Source: Chlorocebus sabaeus
Taxonomy: Eukaryota > Chordata > Mammalia > Primates > Cercopithecidae
Direction: 5' to 3'
DNA: 64,000 bases
Assembly: GCF_047675955.1 (NCBI RefSeq)
Contig: NC_132925.1
Location: 75,831,622-75,895,621 of the forward strand
This document shows positions 25,370-39,034 of the stretch, in pieces. Under the pieces are notes generated by a model that was given only the letters and a program-made list of their open reading frames with translations, did not search any database and was not told the origin of the DNA. Each line of letters begins with the position of its first letter. Position 1 is the first letter of the stretch. Made by a program: the position numbers and the translations under genes.

Positions 25370-27670
25370 TGGGGCATGGCTTCAATGCTCCAGCAGGTAG
25401 TTTATGACTCTGTTTTAGCCTTCACTTCCTGCTTGTATACAGCCTCCAGGTTAGCAAGAGGTGAGAGATTAGGGCCTTCTCAGGTCCTTTCTGGGCATGT
25501 GCACAACTCTACACATACATGTGGTTTTCTGGATTCCCAGGAGTATGGTGGAACTCTTTAAAGTCCCCAACTGACAACTCATTCCCCAGTGTTTCCTATT
25601 TACTTTTCTTGTCAGCCTCTTGTTAGCCCCACTTGACATTACCATCACAAGCAACTGTGACACTGAAGAATCACTGCTGATTTTTTTTTAACACCATAGG
25701 AATAGGTCACAGAATGAGCTCAGAGCTAGCCCAAATAAAGATAAGCCCTAAGAACCGGGCTTTTCAGGGAGCTACCAGATAAGTCAGTGACAATTCTCTG
25801 AAAATAAGGCTTTGGGGGAGCTCCAAACCCATTTCGTCCCCTCCAGTGGCTGCTAGACTGCTGGCTTTCACAGCTACCCTAGTTGTAAAGCTGCTGGTTT
25901 TCAAAGTTACTGTTGAGTTGGGGAGGAGGGGTTGAAATAGGGCAAGTTAAAACACTACCGAATTCTCTGTACTTAGGGATTCTGCCATTTTTCTTGAATA
26001 TATGCTCATCAGAACTTGCAAGCCTTTGGGGTTAATTTGCAGAATTCTAAAGAAGTTGATTTTGATGATTCTTGCCAGTGTTTTTATTGCTTTTATGGCA
26101 GAGCAGATTTTTGGAGGTCCTTACTCTGACATTCGTTAGTGCGTAATAGAAGCATTTTAATGGAGGATAATATCATCAGTTTGTTTATTATTATGTTCAA
26201 CATTGCTTCAACTATAGTATGGAGAAGGGAGGTGCTTGGTTTAAAGTGGAAGTGAGGAGGTCAGTCAAGAGCTGTCTGCAGCAGTACAGGGTAAAAGACA
26301 TGGGGGTGGCAGTGAGATGACAGAGAAAGGATTCCAAGATATTTAGAAAGAACTGTTGACATGACTTTGTAATAGCCTGGATACAAAGGTGGTGAAGAGA
26401 GGATGCCATGCTTCCCATCCTGCAGAACAGGATGGGATGGATAAGAGGTATCGGTCTCTGAGAAGGAATCCTGGAAGAACGCCAGGTCTCAGAATGAAGC
26501 ACATATATATGCGACATCTAAGTTCGAAGGGCCTCTGAGACAGCCAAGATACTGAGAAGCCATCATCTTGAAGATTCTCCCCTAGTTTTAGGCAAATGTC
26601 TTATAAATCAAGTCCTAAAACTTTATTTCTTCCATATGCAAAAAAAAAAAAAATTTTTTTTTAAAGGCAAGGCACATACACTAAGTATAAATAATTCAAA
26701 GTCACCCAGGAATTTAAAATACGGTTCCAAGAATGATGAGAAGCATGCATTAGTATCTGAAACTACTCATTGCTTACACTCAAGTGAATTAAAGTTTTCC
26801 CCCAAGGCAGCTTTATTTAAAGAGAAGTTACAATAAAAATAAAGATAAACCTCCTCTGTCTAAAAGATTCTGTTGCACTCATACACATCTTAATGCTTTC
26901 ATTGATGCTTGTGAAAACAATTCAAATCAATCAGACTCCTTCACTTTTCCACTCATTCCATAAATACTCACGGTGCCTCACAGTTTGACAGCATTTGGTC
27001 AGACCAGTTCCTATAAGGGTGAACTGTTCTTTTGGTTTTAATGCCAACTTCTCTGAACATTGTACCTTTTTAGCTCTGAATGCATTTTCTTTAGGTCTCA
27101 CTTTATGCATAAAACCCATCTGTACAGCTGCTTTCTCTGGTTTGGAAAGGGGAGGGGAGAGATTTGTAAGGCAACACTGAAGAGGAGAAAGGGGAGTGTT
27201 AACTTCTGGTTAATTACTTCTACTCCTAATCCTTCTTAATATTACAAAGCCTTTTTCTGTTTAAACAGATTAGGTGCAGTTTATTACCACTGGGAAATAC
27301 TTAAATGCAAGTTTGTTTTGACTGTTAGTTCATTTGCTTATTTCTGTTTCAAAAACTAGAAGACCTAATGGCAATACTTTCATGAGAAAGTATCATGCAT
27401 TCTCTTATCTCAGTTTTACTTCTTCAGACTTTGCAGTTTCACTATTTGTCCTTCCAGGGGAACCTGGTCAACATACCTGAACAAGGTACTCAAAGCACGT
27501 TTTACCACAACCATATGTAAACATATGTGGTTGGCAGATAACACCTTGACCAGCTAAAGTTCAGATTGATGTCTCAACCTAAACACCTATTTCTCCCCAG
27601 ATTTGCTTTGAGTGCTTCTAAAGTAAAAGGTCAGGCAAATGTTTAAAATACAATATAACAACAACAGCCA
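25370..27670. other. Intronic sequence, possible old LTR fragment
   Basis: No gene seen. The piece 25700-26010 ('gctggttttcaaagttactg', then 'attctgccatttttcttgaa') has the feel of a decayed ERVL-type LTR, but I cannot name it or find its ends. Confidence 0.3.
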
Positions 27671-27679
27671 CCAGGTCAA

Positions 27680-27910
27680 ACATTTATTGAGCACTTAATG
27701 GGCCAAACAGTGTGCTAAGTACTTTACATGCTTTGTGTTATGTAATCCTTGCAACCCTGTAGCACAGGTACCATTCTTAACCCCAGTTTACAAATGAGGA
27801 AACAGGCGCTGAAAGATTAAGTAACTTGTCCAAGATCACACAGCTGACAAGAGGTGGGGCTGGTGTTAAAGGTTAAAACTAGTTGACTCCTGATCCCAGT
27901 ACCTAACCAG
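27680..27910 (-). mobile_element. MIR SINE
   Basis: Well-kept minus-strand MIR: 'catttattgagcacttaatg', 'gtgctaagtactttacatgc', 'caaatgaggaaacaggcgct' and 'ccaagatcacacagctgaca'. Confidence 0.75.
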
Positions 27911-29510
27911 CATGCAATGATATGTCATTGGTTACAAAGCTTCATTCCTTCCTCCAACACATATTTACTAAGGGTCCCACTATGTTTCATCCCTAGGGAA
28001 GAGTAAACAAGTAACTTAAAGATTCAGCTCTTATAGAAGTGACCCAGCTTCTTACATTACAAATATTGTTTACTTTAAGACACTTGCGTATGTAAAACTA
28101 TTCACATAAGTTACTTTATACATAATACTACTTAAAATTCACCACTGGCCTAATAAACCTCTATTACCGCAAATTATGGTATACAAAAAAATTATATTGA
28201 AAATGATTTGAGTAGGGGTTGAGTTTCAAGTATGTTCAATTGAGGCATAAAGCATTCAAGTATTTTTGAAAAAACTCATGTGACAATCCACATTTCCTCC
28301 CCACATTCAGCACTTAAAGACAACAAGAAAAAGGAACTTTATGGGCTAATAAATGGAAACCAACAGAAACTACTCTTTTCCCCTACTAAGCCTTTGGTCT
28401 ATTTTATTTTTGTTAACATATTTTCTGTCCTCCCTCATTTCTGAAAAACAGTCGACACACTGCCTTATTTATGTCCATGCTTATCAGTAATGACATGGCC
28501 ATATCTCTGCAAACAGTTGGTTAATTAATTTGTACCCCCATCTTCTGGCAGCCTGCCTATGCAACTGAATAGCAAAAATAATTACACTAGGCTAGGCAGG
28601 AACATTTTCACTCTTATTTTTTAGACTTCTTATCACTGAGCTTGTTGCCTTTTTTTAAATGAGTTTCAGTTGTAGAACACTTACAAATTAGATTGTGGTC
28701 ATTTGAAAATTATGTTTTCATTCTTTACTATAGCCTGAATATTCCACTGGGACTGAAAGGGGCAGACTAGAAAATGGACCAGCCAGTCAAAGGTACAAAA
28801 TATGGGCTAAGTAGATTCATGGATAAAAAAAAAAATCCAGCTGTATTCCAGGGGAGATCATTATCTCTTTCATTATATTATAATCTGAGGTTAAATCTAT
28901 CAACAAATATTTACCTAGAACCTATCACAGGCAGTCCCCCCTACTTTCCTACACAAAACCATATGTGAGAAAGTCAAACAGGAGGTTATTAGGATCCTGT
29001 ATGCCCCACCTCAAATCACAAAATTTCTAATTAGATCTCACCTTTGGGACTCAGTCTGCAGGGATGTGTTTCTAGCACTTCAAAGGTAAACACAATAGAT
29101 TGTCTCTCGACTAGCGTAAGACCACCTAACGTATAACTGAGGTCATAAGTTACTGCATGTATAATGATTTTCCTCTGTCTTGATTTTAGTAGCAGGGTTC
29201 CATTTTAAGGGAGGATTCAGTTGGCTAAAGTCAGCTAATATAATCCTTGAAAATTTCTCAGACACCACATGGAGGCCAACCAGTTAAGACCTACACAGTA
29301 AGTTGTGTGACTGATGTTAGCACAGATGGCTGTTTCAACTAGATGAGATAGCTGGCTTGCATTTAGTGGCCTTATTGTATGAAAAAAAATCCATATAATT
29401 AAATACCAGAATCACAGGATAATGTGATGCTTATACTTTGAGAGACTTGCAGGAATTGAGACTGAATAAGGGAAAAGCGACTAACTTCCACAATTATTTG
29501 TGTGTTTACT

Positions 29511-31685
29511 GTTTTTTTTTTTTTTGCATGAAATTTTTTTATTTTTTTTTATTTTTTATTATACTGTAAGTTCTAGGGTACATGTGCACAGCATGCAGGT
29601 TTGTTACATATGTATACTTGTGCCATGTTGTTGTGTTGCACCCATCAACTTGTCAGCACCCATCAACTCATCATTTACATCAGGTATAACTCCCAGTGCA
29701 ATCCCTCCCCACCTCTCCCTGTAATAGGCCCCGTTGTGTGATGTTCCCCTTCCCGAGTCTAAGTGATTTCATTGTTCAATTCCCACCTATGAGTGAGAAC
29801 ATGCGGTGTTTGGTCTTCTGTTCTTGTGATAAGTTTGCTGAGAACGATGGTTTCCAGCTGCATCCATGTCCCCACAAAGGACACAAACTCATCCTTTTTT
29901 ATGGCTGCAGAGTATTCCATGGTGTATATGTGCCACATTTTCTTCATCCAGTCTGTCACTGACGGACATTTGGGTTGATTCCAAGTCTTTGCTATTGTGA
30001 GTAGTGCTGCAATAAACATACGTGTGCATGTGTCTTTATAGCAGCATGATTTATAATCCTCTGGGTATATACCCAGTAATGGGATGGCTGGGTCATACGG
30101 TATTTCTAGTTCTAGATCCTTGAGGAATCGCCATACTGTTTTCCACAATGGTTGAACTAGTTTACAATCCCACCAACAGTGTAAAAGTGTTCCTATTTCT
30201 CCACATCCTCTCCAGCACCTGTTGTTTCCTGACTTTTTAATGATTGCCATTCTAACTGGCACGAGATGGCATCTCACTGTGGTTTTGATTTGCATTTCTC
30301 TGATGGCCAGTGATGATGAGCATTTTTTCATGTGTTTGTTGGCTGCATAAATGTCTTCTTTTGAGAAATGTCTGTTCATATCCTTTGCCCACTTTTTGAT
30401 GGGGTTGTTTTTTTCTTGTAAATTTGTTTGAGTTCTTTGTAGATTCTGGGTATTAGCCCTTTGTCAGATGAGTAGATTGCAAAAATTTTCTCCCATTCTG
30501 TAGGTTGCCTGTTCAGTCTGATGGTAGTTTCTTTTGCTGTGCAGAAGCTCTTTAGTTTAATTAGATCCCATTGGTCAATTTTGGCTTTTGTTGCCATTGC
30601 TTTTGGTGTTTTAGACATGAAGTCCTTGCCCATGCCTATGTCCTGAATGGTATTACCTAGGTTTTCTTCTAGGGTTTTTATGGTATTAGGGCTAACATTT
30701 AAGTCTCTAATCCATCTTGAATTAATTTTCGTATAAGGAGTAAGGAAAGGATCCAGTTTCAGCTGTCTACTTATGGCTAGCCAAGTTTCCCAGCACCATT
30801 TATTAAATAGGGAATCCTTTCCCCATTTCTTGTTTTTCTCAGGTTTGTCAAAGATCAGATGGCTGTAGATGTGTGGTATTATTTCTGAGGACTCTGTTCT
30901 GTTCCATTGGTCTATAATCTCTGTTTTGGTACCAGTACCATGCCGTTTTGGTTACTGTAGCCTTGTAGTATAGTGTGAAGTCAGGTAGCGTGATGCCTCC
31001 AGCTTTGTTCTTTTGACTTAGGATTGTCTTGGCAATGCAGGCTCTTTTTTGGTTCTATATGAACTTTAAAGTAGTTTTTTCCAATTCTGTGAAGATGTGA
31101 AGAAAGTCATTGGTAGCTTGATGGGAATGGCATTGAATCTATAAATTACCTTGGCAGTATGGCCATTTTTACAATATTGATTCTTTCTATCCACGAGCAT
31201 GGTATGTTCTTCCATTTGTTTGTGTCCTCTTTTATTTCACTGAGCAGTGGTTTGTAGTTCTCCTTGAAGAGGTCCTTTACATCCCTTGTAAGTTGGATTC
31301 CTAGGTATTTTATTCTCTTTGAAGCAATTGTGAATGGAAGTTCATTCATGATTTGGCTCTCTGTCTGTTACCGGTGTATAAGAATGCTTGTGATTTTTGC
31401 ACATTGATTTTGTATCCTAAGACTTTGCTGAAGTTGCTTATCAGTTTAAGGAGATTTTGGGCGGAGATGATGGGGTTTTCTAAATATACAATTATGTCAT
31501 CTGCAAACAGGGACAATTTGACTTCTTCTTTTCCTAACTGAATACCTTTTCTTTCTTTCTCTTGCCTGACTGCCCTAGCCAGAACTTCCAACACTATGTT
31601 GAATAGGAGTGGTGAGAGAGGGCATCTCTGTCTTGTGCCAGTTTTCAAAGGGAATGCTTCCAGTTTTTGCCCATTCAGTATGATA
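29511..31685 (-). mobile_element. 5'-truncated LINE-1 (L1PA-like) with target-site duplication
   Basis: This is a minus-strand L1 of about 2.2 kb whose A-tail appears as T-runs from 29512. Broken ORF2 reading frames at 29759-30379, 30376-30633, 31146-31349 and 31346-31750 show reverse-transcriptase and C-terminal ORF2 motifs such as PLLFNIVLEVLARA, SLFADDIIVYL and DPAIPLLGIYPEDYK. It is dead from frameshifts and 5' truncation. The 9-bp sequence gtgtttact occurs directly outside both ends (29502-29510 and 31686-31694), fitting a target-site duplication. Confidence 0.93.
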
Positions 31686-32710
31686 GTGTTTACTATTTTT
31701 AAGGTACTTTCTACAAGAAAATATGGTAGTGAGCAAAACCCTGCCTTCATGGGACTTACATCTTAACATCTTAGTTGATTCATACCTCCTATTGCAAGCA
31801 TATTTCAAAACAATATGCACTGAATGACTGGTAAAATTAGCCACACTATTTTTCTTTCTTTACAGCATATAGTAAAATTTGCCTAAGCTAACAACACTTA
31901 AGATGCAACCCTGCTACATAAGGTTCAACATATCTGCTTATCACCAGCATTTGGATATTAGTTTGTGCTGTATACTCACTTTTATAATGAGCAAAATGCA
32001 TTAAAACAATCAAATAACCACTCAAACTCATTGCTGAAAGGGCAAAACAGTGACTATTAAAAAAAACACTGTTGGTACTAATATCATCATGTGAAAGACT
32101 GTACTGTTTGTTGTCGTGAGCTGTATAAAGGTCCAAAACCATATGAAAGGCAGTTTAAGCGCATCATCACAAAACACAGGAAAGTGCAGACTGTTCAAAA
32201 GTTTGAGGCAGTATGTTCCAGTCACTGAGCTCACTACTGGGGAAAAAAAAAAAAAGGCATCGTATTATAGCCTTTGCCCATAAGGAGCTTCCAATCTGGT
32301 TGCAAAGCCCAGATATTCACAGAGACACCACATTCCTTGATGTGAAAGCTGCCATCAAGTGTGTGAGAATAGCTTTGGGGGAATAACTGTTTTTTAATGT
32401 ACCCTTAAACTTCATAATCCATTCTGATTTCAGAAATACTAAAATAAGGGAAAAGTAGGCATCTTGGAAATAAGACTATACAGTGCAAGAGCTACTCTGG
32501 CACTTCATAGGTGTCACTGTGCAATACCAGTGAAACTCAAAACAGGGAGATAGTGCTCCCCTTGGTAGCCACCCCAAAAAATTCAGTTACTGCAGGGCCA
32601 CAAGAATCTCAATAAGTGATCTCTTCCATAATGCGACTGTTGAGAAAGGAACTAGCACTCTTTCAATAGCGGAAGAGCAGCAGCATCAACATTCAGTAGT
32701 TCATTCAATC

Positions 32711-32731
32711 TTTCATTCATTCATTCATTCC
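32711..32731. repeat. (TTCA)n repeat
   Basis: Five units of TTCA at the right side of an old SINE region. Confidence 0.85.
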
Positions 32732-32734
32732 CTT

Positions 32735-33190
32735 TAGTAAGCAACTACTGTGCAGTAAACACTGCAGAACATTTCTACATACCAGGCACTGTGCTCAGGG
32801 CTTTCTAAATATTAAAGTTGTGGTTTTCAATCAGGGGCAATTTTGCCCCCAGGAAACACTGGCAATGTTTGCAGACATTTTTGGTTGTCACAACTAGAAT
32901 CCAGTGGTAGAGGCCAGAGAGGCTGCTATCACACAGCAAGATTAGCTACTGTAATCCTACAATGCACAGAACATTCTCTCACAATAAAGAATTATCTGAG
33001 ACCAAATGTCAATAGTGTTGAGACTGAGAAACTCTACATTAATTAAAGCATTCTCGTAAGAGCCCTATGGGAGAGACACAATTGAAATCCTTGCCCACTT
33101 TGAGGAAACTGAAACACAAAGGTGTTAAATAACTTGCCCAAGGTCTGTGGTAAGTGCGGTAGGGACTCTAACCCAGAAATCTGATGCTGC
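32735..33190 (-). mobile_element. MIR SINE interrupted by MER5A
   Basis: Minus-strand MIR pieces at 32735-32818 ('accaggcactgtgctcaggg') and 33031-33190 ('aacttgcccaaggtctgtgg') flank the MER5A element. Confidence 0.55.
32819..33030 (+). mobile_element. MER5A-like hAT-Charlie element
   Basis: About 190-210 bp with 'caggggcaattttgccccca', 'acatttttggttgtcacaac' and 'ttatctgagaccaaatgtca' in MER5A order, and tgtggttttcaatc and gttgagactgagaaac as decayed ends. It appears to interrupt a MIR. Confidence 0.78.
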
Positions 33191-33194
33191 TGTG

Positions 33195-36100
33195 CAACAA
33201 ACATTAAGTTCCTACAAAATTTTTGGTGATTACAGGAACTCAGAGAGGAAGTACTTTAAAAACTGAGTCACCAAGACATAATACTCCTCAATTCACTCTC
33301 TATTCCTTCAGTTCCCATCTAGAAATACTCTCTGCCTCTCACCAAGAACATCTCTTTCCTAGTGCCCCACTCCTATTCAATTTTGATCTCTGGAAAGAAG
33401 TAAGATGACTGTATGATTTCTCCACCCCTGGCTCAGAGTGGTTCCCATAAGCATAAACAAAAACATTCCCTGCCCCCAAGAACCCAGAAAACTAGCAGTT
33501 CTTTCCCTCTGTGAATCTTCTTCCCAGAAGCAGCAAAACATCAGCACACTGCGCCAAAGAGGCCAGACTCAATCATAGCCTCCGAGTAGGCAGGAATGAG
33601 GAGGCTGTGGGAGGTGGAAGAGGCTGCCAGCTGGCAAGAAGTATGAAAGGACAGGACACAAGGGGGTGGTTTCAGACTTCCCCAGCTCCTGGAGGAATTA
33701 GTCTTCGGCTTCTCAATACAAATACAGTGTCAGCAATTAGCTGCAAAGGAGTTAGGCCAATTGATTCTAAAAACAATGATGAACGTAAGTAGCTTCTTAA
33801 GTACATTTGTGATTCAACCAACTACGCAACTTCCAATCAACACAGTTTTGGAAAACCCAGGGTCATATCTTAAAATAAATACCATACAAGCTAATTTTAA
33901 AAAGAAAAAAAAAAAAACAGAAAAGAGAAAATCAACTAGCCACTCCCTCCAATAGGTAATGACAGTTATGAAGCATCAACTTGACTACCCATTCAGCATG
34001 AACCACTGTGTACCCCCTTATTGCCCATGAAATGATGTATAACAAACTACTTTGCACAGGTTTACTTCAATACCCAGTAGAGAATACCACTTAAATGAGA
34101 AGAATACAAGGGACATTACCATAGTCACAGGGAAATTTTACTTCCTTTTTTTTTGCAAAAGAAAAGTAGCTGAAATTATAGTCACTTAACATTCTGTTTC
34201 CTATTCAACCCCAAAATCTTGTTACAAGATATATACTTCACTCATCACAGACTTTCTTGAGGGAGGCATAAACAGTTTTTGCCTTTGAGACTGTGGAGGC
34301 CAGCGCTTGCAGAGTGTATGAAGAAAGTCAACAACAAGGTGGCAAAAACCGTACCTCAGATTTTGTGTGGATTAAAAAACTAATGTCCTAGGTACTTTCA
34401 GATTCTCAGATGAAGAACATTATTATAACCAGGAAGCCTACAATTAATTCTTCCTTTAACAACAACACTGACTACTTTGAAGGTCAGACTGCATCTTCAA
34501 ATCACAGGGCTCTAAGTTTCTACAGGACAGAAAACTATAATTTCAACAGCCCAAAACTTGAAGAAAGGGAGACACAGGAAAAAAAAGCTAGATCCTGCCA
34601 GTTCGTTAGGGAGAGACTCAGAGAGAAAGGAAACATGTCCCTACCCATAAAACATACTTCTCTGTCATCTAGATAGACCTAACACCTGAAACTAGTAGAG
34701 CCTTTCTGGAGGGCACTTTGACATTACCTCTTTAGATACACTGTTAAGTTGTCTGAGTTTACTTACAAAACAAGCAAATGAAAGCCTCACTATTGCAAAT
34801 AAACTTGTAAAAATAATTGTAGGACTGCTGGTAAAAGCAGCAACACTGCCAAGAGTCTGTATGTCCATCCATAAAGGTCAAGTTTAAATGAGAATAGCAC
34901 ACCCATAGTACGAAAAACTAGGCGGTAGTTGAATAAAATTAGGCAGATCTATCTGTGATGACATGGAACAATCTCCCTATGGCTGAACACAAAAAGCAAG
35001 CAGCAGACATAAAACTGGACCAGAGGCCTGGGAGAGCTGCCTGGAAGAATTACTGCCTAAGCCACAATCTAAGAGATGAGAAGCAATTTTCTTTTTATTG
35101 GGGAAAGGGGTCAGCGGAAAGGAGCAGAGGGAAATTGTCTGGGAAAAGGGAAAGTGTACCTACACGGGGACAGCACATAACCTGTGAAAAAGCCAAGGAG
35201 TTTAGAGGCTGCAGTGGCCTTGGGCAAACAGAACATTGTCCACCAGCCACATTAAGTAGTTTTACCTTTACCCTAAGGGCAATGGGAATCAATGAAGTCA
35301 TTTAAGCAAGAACAAGACACTATTATATGAGAGTATTAGAAAGATCACCCTGGCTGCCACCTCAAGTTCTAAAGTCTGTCTCCCATCTGCCCTTAATTTA
35401 CAAATAACTTCAGTTCCAAAACCTCAGGTAGGACTGAAATTTTTTTGTCTATCTGAAATGATGCATGCTTAAGTGATATCACTAAGACAAAAAAATGTTC
35501 ATCTTCTCAGCGTGGCCTACTTCTGACTCTTAACTTCTAATGCAGCCAAAATACTGTATGTTTCTGTAATGAATATTGCAGAAAATATAGCAGTGAATGC
35601 ATTAAGCAAAACAAAACATTTAGAAACCAAATTAAAAATTTTTTAAAATTACTTTGAATATGGGAACCCGCACAAAACACCTGCTTTAAGTACAAGTAAA
35701 CTAATAATGGAAATTTTTGATGATCTTATAGAAACACTTTGAATTTTCACTGGTGGTGCTAAACACTATTGGATCATGAGGGCTTTTGAAAATCTGTTGG
35801 AAGGTATATTTTCTCTCCCTAGAAAACTGTACTCATGTAAATATGGCCAATATTTCGCACATATAGATTAAGTGATGCAAGGACCTCCCATTGCTCAAAT
35901 AACCCCAGTTTGAGAATCCCTGATTTCAAAGCCCACACCCCAGTCCTTCCTGTGTCTACTTCCAAATTTCAGGCTTCTCTTTCCTTTGACATAGTTTTAT
36001 CATCGTTATAACTTACATCTGTCACCCATGTCACCTAAATGACATGGGAGACACTAAAAAAGAGCAGCATTTAATGTAAACTCTTTTCCTAAAGTAAAAG

Positions 36101-36560
36101 TTTCAGGGGCAGTGGAGCAATTTAAAGAGAGTATGGGTGGAGACAAAGGAGATCACCTAAACCAGAATAAATACAGTCAAGGGTATTAGAAAAAAGCAAA
36201 AAAAAATAGATGGCAATCATGGTCCTTTTTTCTGAAGAGAAGACAAAAAGGCCATAAGGAAAAGGGAACACTGGATCAGACCTGCAGCGGCCTCTTGAGC
36301 CAGGGGTCTTCAGTTCGCTTTCCACAGCAAGAGAAAGTCCCCAAGTGTCCTCTATGGCCTCCAGGGGCTCTTCCTGAGCCCCTGACAACCTAGTCAAGGC
36401 CAGACACATTATAGGCATAGATTCCAGACATGGGTATTCACAGGTATTCCAACTTGGGGTAATTAAGCTTCATGCTTTCTCCTCTACTTTTTTGGGGGTG
36501 CTTACAAGTTAGTAACAGCAAGAAGATCAGCACTAGAAACAAGAAATCAGGAAACTTCTG
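33195..36560. other. Intronic sequence, no gene seen
   Basis: No young repeats. About 34780-35000 faintly resembles a HAL1/L1M 3' end. Open frames at 33511-33792, 34410-34676 and 34955-35305 have no recognisable domain and lie antisense to ATXN7. Confidence 0.5.
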
Positions 36561-36565
36561 CTGTA

Positions 36566-36700
36566 GGCTGGATGTAGTGGTTCACGCCTGTAATCCCAGC
36601 ACTTTGGGACAACGAGGCAGGAGGAATGCTTGAGCCCAGGAGCTCAAGATCAGACTGGGCAACACAGTGAGACCCTCTCTTAAACAAACAAACAAAAAAC
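36566..36700 (+). mobile_element. Free left Alu monomer (FLAM-like)
   Basis: About 135 bp matching only the left Alu arm, ending in a (CAAA)n tail. The flanks cttctgctgta and cttctactgta form an imperfect target-site duplication, so this is a monomeric insertion rather than a broken dimer. Confidence 0.85.
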
Positions 36701-36974
36701 CTTCTACTGTATATGCCATTAACTCCAGCGTTAAGGGTCCACCTCTTCTAGATCCCCATGTCTCACTTCAGTTTCTTAGCAGTTCTTTGAAACATCATCA
36801 TTCTACTCTACCCCAAGCCACATATGGCAATCAACAGCCATATTTAACAAAATCAATGCACAAGTTCTTATTGTATCTTCACAGATGTAGCCACCTGTCT
36901 AGTGTCCTATAACTTGGTACAAAAATTCTTGAGTAGTACAGATACGTTAGAATCCATTAAAAATTATGTAAACT

Positions 36975-37280
36975 TGCAGGGCGTGGTGGCTCACGCCTGT
37001 AATCCCAGCCCTTTGAGAGGCCGAGGCAGGCAGATCACGAGGTCAGGAGATCGAGACCATCCTGGCTAACACGGTGAAACCCCCTTTCTATTAAAAACAC
37101 AAAAAAATTAGCCGGGCATGGGTGTGCACGCCTGTAGTCCCAGCTACTCGGGAGGCTGAGGCAGGAGAATGGCGTGAACCCAGGAGGCGGAGCTTGCAGT
37201 GAGCCAAGATTGCGCCACTGCACTCCAGCCTGGGTGACAGAGCGAGACTCCATCTCAAAAAAAAAAAAAAAAAAAAAAAA
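36975..37280 (+). mobile_element. AluY-like
   Basis: Plus-strand full-length Alu with the Y-type 'cacgaggtcaggagatcgag' block and a tail of about 25 As. The sequence gtaaact occurs at 36968 and again just after the tail at 37281, consistent with a short target-site duplication. Confidence 0.94.
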
Positions 37281-37689
37281 GTAAACTCTGGGATTTGAAA
37301 AGATCAAGAGGCTGTTCTTCCACTCTGGACTTCTCTCTTCATTTGACAATGCCCAGATATAGACAGACTTATGGCCAAGGCTTTCCAGGGAAAGATGTGG
37401 GGCTACACACAAAGTGATCCTGTTACAAGATATTTTCATCAGGCAAATAAGAATTTGAGTAATGATGCCAAACCAATGGCTTGCAAGGCATATTCCCTAC
37501 TCACTCTCTGGTTACTTTTTCACAAAACTGACAGCACTTAAAATTTCCTGGGGATTTGGGAATAAAAATAAAAACCAACCTTTTAAAATGTAAGGAAAAT
37601 CTGTCTCTGAACAGGGGCTGGTAAATTTTACCCAATCAAGCATTAAAGCCTGACCTCTCAAAGTCCTCAGCACTATTTCAGAACCATTA

Positions 37690-37735
37690 AAATATATATA
37701 AAATATGTATAAATAATACATATAATATATATTAA
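37690..37735. repeat. AT-rich low-complexity stretch
   Basis: Pure A/T with a few G/C bases (aaaatatatataaaatatg and onward), palindromic in places. Confidence 0.8.
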
Positions 37736-38261
37736 GACCTATTTTCATGTTCAAAAAATTATGTCCAATTTAGTCATAACCATTTCAAAACCTTAGATTC
37801 CTGCCAAAGACTACTGAGCAGGTAATTCCCAGTTCCTGTGGATGGATCGGAGCGCCTCTCAATCATCTCTCCACTACTTAGTCAGTTCACTGGCAATACG
37901 CAGTGTGAACCACTGTGTGGTGAGCCAAGGACAGGGTTCTGGGACAGGCTCTGCAGTCAGGAAGAGCAAGCTGGCCTGGTCTTTGAGCAAATGCCCATCG
38001 GCCTTATGCCAGTCCTGACATACACAGGTAAGGCCACAGTAATGTAACATGACCAAGGCAAAAGAAAATATCTGATGAAAAGTTCTGTCGTCTGTTGTTG
38101 TTGGAACTTATTTCCTTTCTGGGTAGCATTACCACCAGGGCAAGCAGAGATGGGGAAAAAAGAATGAGAGGTCAGATCAATCTACTTACTTAATACCAAC
38201 CAGAGCCTTGCTTAATGGATGCGAGTAAAAATTAATAATTGTAATTTTCAAAAGAAAGGCA

Positions 38262-38514
38262 GGCCGGGTGTGGTGGCTCACGCCTGTAATCCCAGCACTT
38301 TGTGAGGCCGAGGCAGGCGCATCACGAGGTCAGGAGATCGAGACCATCCTGGCCAACATGGTGAAACCCATCTCTACTAAAAATACAAAAATTAGCTGGG
38401 CGTGGTGGCGCGTGCCTGTAATCCCAGCTACTCGGGAGGCTGGTGCACTCTGGCCTGGCAACAGAGTGAGACTCCATCTCAAAAAAAAAAAAAAAAAAGA
38501 GAGAGAAAGAGAAA
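38262..38514 (+). mobile_element. AluY-like with deletion in right arm
   Basis: Plus-strand Alu starting ggccgggtgtggtggc. The left arm is complete, but the right arm jumps from 'actcgggaggctg' to 'gtgcactctggcctgg', losing roughly 70-80 bp including the second B-box-like region. The tail is A-rich, passing into GA repeats. Confidence 0.93.
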
Positions 38515-39034
38515 GATTCCTGGATAATTTCTGGATTACAACAATCTCTGTGCATTATTCTAAAATGTTGTATTAGCTGTGTTTATCTTCTCAGATGTAG
38601 ACATTGTAGACCTAAGTGGGTAATAAATACGCCATTTCCCTTTTATGTTTAATTTCTAAATTGTTTTCACCTGTCTCAACTAACCATTAGGATTTGCTTT
38701 CTCACAGTTAACCATTTCTCCACCATGCATTCTACAAACTATATACTCTATAGAGTTTAGATGAACCCTTACGTGGACTAATACGCACACTCAAGCCTAC
38801 CAAAGGTTTTAGGCCCAAGGTCCTGAGATAATCCATTTCCCCCTCTCTACCAGAACCTCACTACTGCTACTATTACCTAAAACATTAACCAAACAACTTC
38901 CCTGATTTTAAACTGCTCTCTGGATTGCGCCTGATACTTTACTCATTTACCAATAAATAAACGCCTACTCCTATTGTCCCCACAAATGTCAGCTCCACAT
39001 GCAGAAATCAGCCACTGCTAAATTGATAAATCAG

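Noticed and set aside
27110..27170. tRNA-like or RNA polymerase III box patterns outside SINEs
   Set aside because: All convincing A/B-box-like strings lie in Alu or MIR copies, whose ancestry explains them; no cloverleaf could be drawn.
29759..30379. 206-codon open frame on the minus strand
   Set aside because: This is the C-terminal part of the L1 ORF2 in a truncated, frame-shifted element, not a host gene.
32711..32731. Possible CRISPR-like or satellite array from repeated short units
   Set aside because: It is a simple TTCA microsatellite with no spacers; nothing in this vertebrate sequence resembles a CRISPR array.
37035..37439. 134-codon open frame and many similar ones containing 'SVTQAGVQW' or 'FSCLSLPSSWDYR'
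   Set aside because: These are translations of antisense Alu sequence and recur at nearly every Alu in the window.
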